Shown here: one piece after another, positions 55,601-64,000 of the stretch | Numbering within the stretch: the first letter of the stretch is position 1 | Layout: the number at the start of each line of letters is the position of its first letter | Source of the DNA: Laburnicola sp. R22_1 | Taxonomy: Eukaryota > Ascomycota > Dothideomycetes > Pleosporales > Didymosphaeriaceae | Length of the DNA stretch: 64,000 nucleotides | Direction of reading: 5' to 3' | Assembly: GCA_014281115.1 (NCBI GenBank) | Contig: JACONQ010000010.1 | Location: 992,001 to 1,056,000 of the forward strand | The notes under the pieces: model-generated | What the model saw: only the letters and a program-made list of their open reading frames with translations | What the model was told of the DNA's origin: nothing | The model's database searches: none | Made by a program: the position numbers and the translations under genes

Positions 55601-56465
55601 GGGCGCGCCCTCAATGTCGACTGGTGGTCGAGAGCTTCAGGCAGTGTATGACTTCTATGACATCTGAGGAGGTCGCTGCTGGATTGGTTGTTTATCTGGT
55701 CAAAGGCGGTTGCATGTATTACTAGGGGTCTTTTTCTTTAGCTTCATCGCAGCAAGGGACGCTTGTCTGGGCCTGGGATCAGAAACTTGAGAGTTTGCTG
55801 GATGGCATTCGGTACGGAGTTTTATTTCGACAATGAGATACCCCCTGTTTCGCGGCTTTCCTTCTCTCGTTCTACTGTTCTATCATTCTAACCAATACCT
55901 TTGGTGAATGTTTGTCATGTGGGTACCAAGGCACACTCATGGTCTGTTCACTTCGCAGGCAGGAGAGAACGACCACTTCCCACTCACTTTCTGCAGCCGG
56001 CTTTTAGATAACTACAGTTCTCACTTTAACTTTTTACGTGATATACGTATCAGTGAATACATTTTCACATGTCGTGCCGGTGAATGCATGTGTGGTGATG
56101 GCCTGTGCCTAGCTTTTGTGATCCGGAGCATGCGTGCACGGACCCGCCAAACTGTCGTCAGTGAGCTCGGAAGTGTTGTCGTGAGCCTTCGCGCGCGTGA
56201 ACACGAACCTCAACACACCACGCCGAAGGCCATCTTCATTCCTTCACCCTCCTTCCCATTTCCGTTTCTCCTTCCCAGCGCAGGTCTATCCCGATACCGT
56301 GCACGACGCTGCCGCTGAATTACCGCTCCGATAGCTCGCCTGCTCGGGCGCCACCAGCTCCATCTCCTTCTACCGCCTTCGCCAGCCCGCACCTGCAACA
56401 CCAGCATCGCGGGCTTCATCCAATACTACCGAGAAGTTCCTGTCGGCTGCAAGCTTTCTCTCGCC
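55601..56465. other. Intergenic, no gene seen
   Basis: Between the minisatellite and RPN2. A CT-rich stretch (about 56225-56285) precedes the RPN2 start, consistent with its promoter. No other feature. Confidence 0.5.
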
Positions 56466-59400
56466 ATGGTCGGCCTCACGTCTGCCGCGGGTGTCGTCGG
56501 CTTCCTTTCCGAACCAGATCCCGCCTTGCGGTCCTTCGCCCTGCACCGGTTAAACGAGGAAATCGGCCTGCTGTGGCCGGAAGTCGCTGGCTCTGTCAGT
56601 CAAATGTAAGCGCCTCTGAATGCCGGCCTATCTACGTTCAATCCGAAGTGTAGTCGCTAACTTGCTGGTCCCACAGCGAGGCTCTCTATGAGGATGAGTC
56701 GTTCCCCGAGCGAGAGCTCGCAGCTCTTGTTGCGGCCAAGATCTACTACCAGCTGCAAGAATACAACGAGAGTATGATCTTTGCGCTCGGTGCTGGCAAG
56801 TACTTCGACATCCACCATGCCGGGGAATTTGAGGAGACCATACTGGGTAAGTCTTCGTGCGCAACTGCCGGCCCTGATCGTATTACCCCCACCAAACGCA
56901 TATGGAAGATCTCGGATATACACTGCAATTAACAGGCACCACAACTAACATTGCCAAGCGAAATGCCTCGATACATACATCGCCCTATCCGCCATGCACA
57001 ACCCTCCGACACCGATAAGCAAAGCGAACCAGACGCCAGCCCAGCTGACAACGTCCTTTGATCGAAGCGCCGCACCTGGGGGTGGTGCCGGCGCATCAGC
57101 AGGCCTCACCTCCCCGATAACGCCCTTCTCACAATCGGCGTTGCCGTCGAAGTCACTGCTTTCGCGCGAAGACTCTTCGACTTTCGACCCTACGGTCCCT
57201 GGTGGCGGCAACGCTGGCGTAGCAGGAGCTCATCCTACACCCCTTGTGCTGCAGCGGAGCGTCCAGAAGAACCTTCAGGCGACGATACGGCGAATATTCG
57301 AGAGTTGCTACACAAAGGCCGACTACAAGCAGGTGGTGGGCATTGCTATTGAGGCGCGAAATCTGGACGTTCTTCGGGAGTGCTTCGTTCAAGCAAGTCA
57401 AGACGAGAAGAAGCAGGGTAAAAAGCCGGCGTCTGGTGGACCTACTAAGAGTGAGGAATTAATGGAGTACGTCTTGGACATCTGCATGAATGTAGTGCAA
57501 GAACGTGGCTTGAGAAACGAGGTAAGAGATCTTGGACTTTTGCAAGTGCTATGAACTGACCGGATGCAGATTCTTCGCCTCATTCTGGACCTTTTGAACG
57601 AAATCCCAAACCCAGACTATTTCTCCATCGCGAAATGCGTTGTTTATCTCAACCAGCATTCTCTAGCCTCGAATCTTCTCCGAAAACTCGTGCAGCGGGG
57701 AGACAGCAGGTCGCTCGCCATAGCTTACCAGATCTCTTTCGACCTGTACGAGAACGGCACACAGGAATTCTTGGGCAAAGTAATGGAGGAGCTACCCAAA
57801 GAGGAGAAGAACGAGGAGAAAAAGCCTTCCGCTAATGGCGATGCTTCACAGAAGCCTCAAGTTGAAGAGGCAGGGGAGACGACGGGACTGCTCTCTAACA
57901 TCGACACCAGCAACGTATCCACCGTCGTTTCCCGCACAAAGCAAGCAACCTCAACGGAGGATGAGCTGAAAGCTTTCACCTCCGTTCGCCAAGTACTTCA
58001 AGGTACCAAGAGCATTGAGCTGAATCTTGAGTTTCTATACCGGAACAACCATGCGGACAAGAACATTTTAAACAAGATTCGGGACAGTTTGGAGTCTAGG
58101 AACTCCATCTTCCACACGGGCGTGACCTTCGCAAATGCTTTCATGAACGCCGGCACAACGAACGACACCTTCTTCCGGGAAAACCTAGATTGGCTCGGTA
58201 AGGCTGTGAACTGGTCTAAATTCACCGCGACTGCTGCTTTGGGCGTCATCCACCGAGGAAACATCACTCAAGGACAAAAATTGCTAGATCCGTACCTACC
58301 AAAGGACGCTGTTTCGTCAGGTTCTCATTATGAACAGGGTGGTTCACTCTACGCCTTGGGTCTCATCTATTCGAATCACGGAACGGATGTCCTTGACTAT
58401 CTGCTGAAGCAGTTCCAAAACGCCTCGGAAGAGGTGATTCAGCACGGTGGTGCACTAGGAGTAGGTGTCGCTGGCATGGGCACGGGCTCAGAGGAAATCT
58501 TCGATGTTTTCAAGAACATACTTTATACCGATTCAGCCATCAACGGTGAAGCTGTCGGTCTATCTATGGGTCTCGTCATGCTTGGCACTGGCAACATCAA
58601 GGCGCTTGAAGACATGATCCAGTATGCCCACGACACTCAACACGAGAAAATTGTCCGCGGCTTGGCTATGGGCATGGCTCTAATCATGTATGCTCGTGAG
58701 GAGGCTGCCGATGAACTCATCAACGGCCTACTCGATGACCCGGATCCGACACTGCGTTACGGGGGTATCATGACCCTTGCTCTTGCATACTGCGGCACAG
58801 GCAGCAACAAAGCGGTGCGTAGGCTTCTCCACGTTGCTGTCAGCGACGTCAACGATGACGTTCGACGGGTGGCCGTCATGAGCTTGGGCTTCGTCCTCTT
58901 CAGGAAGCCCGGTAGCGTTCCTCGTATGGTGGAACTCTTGGCTGAGTCGTACAACCCCCATGTCAGATACGGTGCTACCATGGCTCTTGGTATTGCCTGT
59001 GCAGGTACTGGCCTCGATGAAGCTATCGATCTCTTGGAACCGATGATGAAGGATTCGACCGATTTTGTCCGACAAGGTGCTCTGATCTCTCTAGCCATGA
59101 TCATGGTGCAACAGAACGAGGCTATGAACCCCAAGGTTGCCACCATCCGCAAGACACTCGCCAAAGTCATTGGAGACAGGCACGAGGACGCCATGGCCAA
59201 ATTCGGTTGTGCCCTTGCTCTGGGTATCATTGACGCTGGTGGTCGAAACTGCACAATCAGCCTTCAAACCCAGACGGGCAACTTGAATATGACGGCCATC
59301 GTAGGCATGGCGGTCTTCACACAGTATTGGTATTGGTTCCCGTTGACACACTTCCTCTCTCTCAGCTTTACACCTACAGCCATCATTGGTGTAGACCAGG

Positions 59401-60145
59401 ATCTCGAGATCCCATCATTCAAGTTCCACAGCAACACGCGGCCAAGCATGTTCGATTACCCACCAGAGCAGGAAGTGAAGACGGAGGAGGCACCGCAAAA
59501 GATCAAGACGGCAGTTTTGTCTACAACAGCCCAGGACAAGCGACGGAAGATGGTCAAAGCCCGACAACAGCGACGGGAGAGCATGGACATTGACCAGTCA
59601 CCTACTACGCCTAAGATTACAGCCTCAGACGATGACAAGATGGATATAGATGAGGAGAAGAAGGACGAGAAGGACAAGGACGAGAAAGAGAAGGAGGATA
59701 CGCCAGCGGCGGAGACGTCTAAGAAGAAGGCCGAAAAGGAGAAGGTTGGCTACGATCTCGAGAACATGTCGCGCGTCTTGCCTGGTCAGGTGAAGTATAT
59801 CAGCTTCCCTGAGGAGCGATATGTTCCCGTCAAGAAGGTGAGTACTAAATACAAGCATGCAGTCCAACAGCTAACCTGAAGCAGCCAACTGGAGGTGTCA
59901 TACTTGTCACCGACACCAAACCTTCGGAACCTAAGACTCTGCTAGAGTTGAAGGTGAAGAAGGCGGCGCCAGCTCCAGCACCGGGTGCAGCAGGCCCGTC
60001 AGGCGAACAAGCACCGACGGGTGTACAGGCAGCTCCTGCTGCGGCTGATGTGGACGATGTTATGGTGGAAGAAGGAAGTGAAGAGGCATCGGTCCCCCGG
60101 GAATTCGAATACAATTCAGATACTGGGGAAGGTGATGATGATTAG
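56466..60145 (+). CDS. RPN2: 26S proteasome regulatory subunit Rpn2
   Basis: Predicted 1133-aa scaffold of the 19S base that binds Rpn13 and Rpn10-side subunits. Exons 56466-56605, 56677-56846, 56959-57521, 57570-59837, 59885-60145 (3402 nt). The helical N-terminus starts LTSAAGVVGFLSEPDPALR. The central toroid of proteasome/cyclosome repeats is clear (ALGVIHRGN, SLYALGLIYSNHG, GALGVGVAGMGTGSEE, RYGGIMTLALAYCGTG, RYGATMALGIACAGTGL, KFGCALALGIIDAGG). A Lys/Asp/Glu-rich insertion (about 59630-59740) and the LPGQVKYISFPEERYVPVKK tail precede an acidic C-terminus, where yeast Rpn2 binds Rpn13. A Gly/Ser/Pro-rich loop of about 80 residues near residue 110-190 is longer than in yeast. Confidence 0.96.
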
Positions 60146-60495
60146 GGGTTCGTCTGACAGGAAATCAGTAAAGACTTGTACCATCAGTTCTGGGCCACCG
60201 TTCGCCTTGCATTAGTTCAGGCGCTGGGGGGCTAGAGGCGTGATTTGTTCGACTGATTAGACTTGGTTGAGCAATGTATATTAGCCGAGGCGGTCAACAG
60301 TTCTAACTGTATCTTCCGCTGTCCTGCTGTGCACGAGGGAGTGCTCTCTTGAAATGAGTGATGCAGCCAAGCAAGTGAGAGCGATATGTCAGTCAGCCAG
60401 TCGGGCCGAGGACCCACGGTGCGCCGGTCTTGGCGGTGGCGTGCATCACCCGCTGTTGCATTCGTAGAGAAGTTGAAGCTGAACCCCAACGCGCG
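60146..60495. other. Intergenic, no gene seen
   Basis: Short spacer between RPN2 and COX10 on the same strand. The COX10 frame is open upstream to a TTG at 60430 but contains no earlier ATG. Confidence 0.5.
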
Positions 60496-61977
60496 ATGAG
60501 CCTCCGCGCACCGCCGATTCGATTGATTGCGTCCCAGGATGTCTGCTTACAATGCTGGCGAAAGCTCTTCCGGGCGCCCCTGCCTCGCCGGCAGCCCTTC
60601 TCGAACATGCCCTCGACCAGGCAGGGCGCGATAGCAGCAGGGAAGAACAGGAGCTCGTTCAGCAGGGACTACTTTTGGACAAACTCGGCGCTCAAAGAGA
60701 CGTTTGGGAAGTCAGTTGCGCGGCCCCGACGGGAAATACACAGCTCTCCGGCCGAACCATCGCACCCACCTGCGGAGGAGGTGCTGCCACACCGACGGAG
60801 GAAAAGAGCACGGGAGTTGGCAGCTACTGAAAATGCAGAGAAGAACTACCCCATCGCGCTGGACGCCTCGGCGCAGCTGGCAGACATGTCGTCGAAGCTG
60901 CCCCAACGATCGTTCCGCCGAATGGTTACGACATACCTCTCCTTGTCAAAACCTAGACTTTCTTTCCTAGTTGTACTCACAGCGACGGCCGCATACTCGT
61001 TATACCCCGTCCCTGGCCTCCTCGCCCCGGCCGTAACCGATACACCCTCCCTATCTACTCTCACGCTCTTTTTCCTCACCTCTGGGACCGCGTTATGCTC
61101 GGCCTCGGCCAACGCTTTCAACATGCTCATGGAGCCAGAACACGATGCCAAAATGAGCCGCACACGCAATCGGCCGCTCGTGCGGAAACTTATTAGCACG
61201 AGTGGTGCTATGATCTTCGCCATCGTATGCGGGACTGTTGGTACGGGTGCCTTGTACTATGGTGTCAACCCTACCACCGCCTTTCTGGGTTTTACAAATA
61301 TCGTTCTCTACGCGGGTTGCTATACGCCACTGAAGCGAATATCAGTAGTCAACACTTGGATTGGGGCTATAGTGGGAGGAATTCCGCCGCTGATGGGATG
61401 GACAGCTGCGGCAGGACAATGTGCACATGACGGGACATGGCAGGAGCTTCTCTTTGGCGAGGACAGTGCCGGAGGTTGGCTTTGTGCTGCGCTGCTCTTC
61501 GCATGGCAGTTTCCGCACTTCAACTCGCTGAGCTGGTCCATCCGAGAGGAGTACAAGCACGCCGGTTACCGCATGCTGGCCTGGGTGAATCCAGCACAGA
61601 ACGGTCGGGTGGCTCTTCGCTACGCTATCCTCATGTTCCCTGTTTGTATCGGACTATCGTATTGCGGAGTCACCGATTGGAGCTTCATCGCTACGAGCAG
61701 CGCGGTGAATGGATGGATGGCGTGGAGGGCTGTCCAGTTCTGGCGCGAGCAGGGTAACAAGGGAACGGCAAGGGGTCTGTTCTGGGCGAGCGTGTGGCAT
61801 CTGCCCATCGTCATGGTGTTGGCGATGGCGCAGAAGAAGGGGTTGGGCGAGCGCGTGTGGAGGAGCATATTTGGATACCCCGAGGATATGGAGGAAGGTC
61901 TATACTATGAAACTGGGGAGTTGGACGAGGAGGAAGAGAAGGTTAAGGCGGTTGTGGAGAGAAGGAGTCTGCCTTAA
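60496..61977 (+). CDS. COX10: Protoheme IX farnesyltransferase
   Basis: Predicted 493-aa mitochondrial inner-membrane prenyltransferase converting heme b to heme o, needed for cytochrome oxidase. It is a single exon. An Arg-rich N-terminal presequence of about 150 residues precedes the UbiA-type core. LSLSKPRLSFLVVLTA is followed by the prenyl-diphosphate site ANAFNMLMEPEHDAKMSRT (Asn/Glu/Asp/Arg ligands), then RNRPLVRK. The second site YTPLKRISVVNTWIGAIVGG and LLFAWQFPHFNSLSW (the DxxxD-equivalent loop and Trp/His cluster) follow, with eight or nine membrane helices. The C-terminus is acidic. ATG 60496 is the first in frame. Confidence 0.95.
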   Translation: MSLRAPPIRLIASQDVCLQCWRKLFRAPLPRRQPFSNMPSTRQGAIAAGKNRSSFSRDYFWTNSALKETFGKSVARPRREIHSSPAEPSHPPAEEVLPHRRRKRARELAATENAEKNYPIALDASAQLADMSSKLPQRSFRRMVTTYLSLSKPRLSFLVVLTATAAYSLYPVPGLLAPAVTDTPSLSTLTLFFLTSGTALCSASANAFNMLMEPEHDAKMSRTRNRPLVRKLISTSGAMIFAIVCGTVGTGALYYGVNPTTAFLGFTNIVLYAGCYTPLKRISVVNTWIGAIVGGIPPLMGWTAAAGQCAHDGTWQELLFGEDSAGGWLCAALLFAWQFPHFNSLSWSIREEYKHAGYRMLAWVNPAQNGRVALRYAILMFPVCIGLSYCGVTDWSFIATSSAVNGWMAWRAVQFWREQGNKGTARGLFWASVWHLPIVMVLAMAQKKGLGERVWRSIFGYPEDMEEGLYYETGELDEEEEKVKAVVERRSLP

Positions 61978-62962
61978 GAGATTGATAAACAGTTTTTGTC
62001 ACGATAGTAAGTGGTGTAGTTCGCTTTAGCCTCAGCTGATAGGGAGGATTATGGCGTTTCCTGGATTTTGGAATCGAACTGACGGGAGTACTAGATGTTT
62101 GTCACAATATTAGCTGTATTATAGCATGTACTGTCATCAAGACATGTCTAGACAACCACGTTAGGCGTGGTCGACACAATCGGAGAATCGTGTGTGACAA
62201 GACATTCATATGTATCCATACGTCGTGGAGCACATCCGAATATGAGAAGTAATGTAACCACCCTGGTACATGACATTTCTTCGACTACCGACGCTATTTC
62301 CGTTCGACGTTTACATTAGGCAGTCCTTTTTGGGCATCTTGTGGCCTGCTTGTATAGAGCTGCCCAATGCCACGCAGTTTATATTGTACATCATTCAGCT
62401 GACCGAATACAGCGCTGTTGATGGGTTGGACCTATGTACATGCACCGAATGTAAACGGAGTTAGAATTGGCCATCTCATTTCTAGTCAGTCAGAGTATAC
62501 TCCGTCTTCAGCAGATTCGTACCAGCATGTTTCCCTTTGCCTTGAAAGAAAACGCTTCTGCCATGGGGACGATAGCCACTTGAACGCACATCCTGACCTC
62601 CCACATTTGGACCAACGGCTGGTGATTTGGACCAATCGACGTTTTTCAGATACCAGCCTTCTCGTCTACTCGAAATTACTATCACTCTATGTTATATCCT
62701 TGTTTTCTCCCCATCCACTGCCCTTTTACCCGCCGGCATTAGCACCACAACCGACATACATACGAGGAGTTACCATATTGCGTCGTCAGGGGTGCATGCA
62801 TATTGCCAGCTCTTGGATGGCGATGCCGAGTGTATAGTATAGAATGGTGAGGGAGAAGTGTGCTCCACGGGGTATATAAAGTGCCGCTCTTTTCCTTGAA
62901 TGAGGGCGTAGCCTGGGACTTACAAGAGACCGAGTCCAGTTGAAGAAGTCGCCGACGTAAAC
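61978..62962. other. Intergenic upstream of the AA9 gene
   Basis: 0.98 kb without a supported gene; AT-richer than the COX10 coding region. It contains the AA9 promoter with a TATA box at 62873. No other repeat or RNA gene recognised. Confidence 0.5.
62873..62880 (+). promoter_or_regulatory. TATA box of the AA9 gene
   Basis: TATATAAA, 83 bp before the AA9 ATG. The GH16 gene of this window shows a TATA box at almost the same distance, whereas the housekeeping genes do not show an obvious one. Confidence 0.6.
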
Positions 62963-63845
62963 ATGAAGTTCCTCGCAGGCATCCTCCTCGCTGCCACAGC
63001 ATCGGCGCATTATACGTTCCCGGCTCTTGTCGCTGGCGGCTCTGCGACTAGCCCGTGGCAATACGTCCGCAAGACGACGAACTACCAGAGCAATGGACCC
63101 GTGACAGATGTACGCCCCCTTTCCTCTCCCTACCCTTCTCTTTCCTCCTTTTACTAACAAGCAAAGGTCACGTCGAACCAAATCCGATGCTACGAGCTCT
63201 CGCCCGGCACGGGCGCCCAAGGCACCTACCAAGTCGCCGCCGGCTCCAATATCGGCTTCACGGCGCGAAGCTCGATCAGCCATCCGGGGACGCTGCAGTT
63301 TTACATGGCCAAGGTGCCTAGTGGGAAGAGTGCGAGGAATTGGGATGGGAGTGGGAATGTGTGGTTTAAGATATTTGAGCAGGGGCCGACGATTTCGGGT
63401 AGGGCGTTGAGTTGGCCGAGTCAAGGCATGTCGAGTTGTTTTCTTTTGCGTTGTCGATCGATGCTCCAGTCATGCAGAGGAAGAACAGCGAGCGTGTGCT
63501 CGAACAAGCTCCACCTTAGCACGCACTTCAGCCAACCAAACCTAACCTTATGTCCCACCAGGTAAAACGCAAGTCACAGTCCCCATCCCCAAGAGCCTCC
63601 CCTCAGGCGAATACCTCTTCCGCGTCGAGCACATCGCCCTGCATTCCGCGGGCTCCGTAGGCGGCGCACAGTTTTACATCTCCTGCGCGCAGATCAAGGT
63701 CACGGGTGGGGGGAACGGGTCGCCGGGTCCGCTGGTGTCATTCCCTGGTGCGTACAAGGCTACGGATCCGGGGATCATGCTGAATATTTATTATCCCGTG
63801 CCGACGTCTTATACGCCGCCTGGGCCGAGGCCGTGGACGGGGTAG
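62963..63845 (+). CDS. Secreted AA9 lytic polysaccharide monooxygenase
   Basis: Predicted 229-aa copper enzyme (formerly GH61) that oxidatively cleaves cellulose or xyloglucan. Exons 62963-63109, 63167-63425, 63562-63845 (690 nt). The signal peptide [15 protein letters not shown] is cut before His, giving the N-terminal HYTFP; that His and the one in [12 protein letters not shown] form the histidine brace. HIALHSAG and [11 protein letters not shown] carry the conserved second-sphere His, Gln and axial Tyr. No cellulose-binding module follows; the protein ends PGPRPWTG, usual for single-domain AA9. The second intron uses a GC donor: only GC(63426)..CAG(63561) keeps [14 protein letters not shown] in frame. 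Confidence 0.94.
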
Positions 63846-64000
63846 ATGAGGTGGGGGTGTGGTTTAGGGACTTGCATATTGAGGACTTTTAGGTGATTTG
63901 TGTGTCGGAATGAGCGACGTTCATCGAATTATGACTACGTGTGAAGTGAGTGTACTGGAGTTGGATATGTCTTGGTGCCATCTCCATACAACTAGTAAAC

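Noticed and set aside
62060..62095. GGAATCGAAC, a possible minus-strand tRNA T-arm
   Set aside because: The flanking bases do not form a five-pair T stem, and no A box or acceptor stem follows.

Overview
The window is nuclear DNA of a filamentous ascomycete, probably a dothideomycete-type Pezizomycotina; the class is inference. It is gene-dense, with spliceosomal introns mostly of 45-60 nt (GT donor, CTAAC-like branch, AG acceptor). It carries fungal secreted CAZymes (GH16, AA9) and Fot1/pogo transposons with C-to-T, G-to-A stop codons typical of repeat-induced point mutation (RIP).

Layout. 0-13.5 kb is looser and more accessory. It holds a tandem duplication at the left edge, a fumarylacetoacetate-hydrolase-family enzyme, an unrecognised two-exon gene, two decayed oxidoreductase genes (an aldo/keto reductase and an FAD-binding protein) and a secreted GH16 glucanase. 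13.5-24 kb is core: the APC/C activator CDH1, aspartyl aminopeptidase, a PHO13-type HAD phosphatase, the DNA primase large subunit PRI2, a degenerate minisatellite region and the RNase P/MRP subunit POP7. 23.9-28.1 kb is a double transposon insertion, two pogo-like elements head to head, placed in the short shared promoter between POP7 and the lipoate-pathway gene LIP2. 28-41 kb holds LIP2, a tail-anchored FHA protein like SLMAP/PRO45 of STRIPAK, the TIM23 component MGR2/ROMO1, an unrecognised coiled-coil gene, a third pogo element and a CorA-like membrane protein. 41.9-62 kb is housekeeping: ERG4, an RBR ubiquitin ligase, NBS1, a small DUF1748-like protein, pyruvate kinase, the RNA triphosphatase CET1, proteasome RPN2 and COX10. 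The window ends with an AA9 lytic polysaccharide monooxygenase.

There is no operon logic. Genes are monocistronic and several pairs are divergent across compact promoters (CDH1/APE4, FHA/MGR2, POP7/LIP2, DUF1748/pyruvate kinase). For nearly every spliced gene I derived exon boundaries by hand; the joined lengths are multiples of three and the junctions restore family motifs. The clearest unusual structure is the pair of RIP-damaged elements sharing a TA and sitting exactly at the centre of a perfect 42-bp palindrome in the POP7-LIP2 promoter. Other points of note are decayed oxidoreductases, microexons, a GC-AG intron, and 18-bp and 21-bp minisatellites whose lengths are whole codons.
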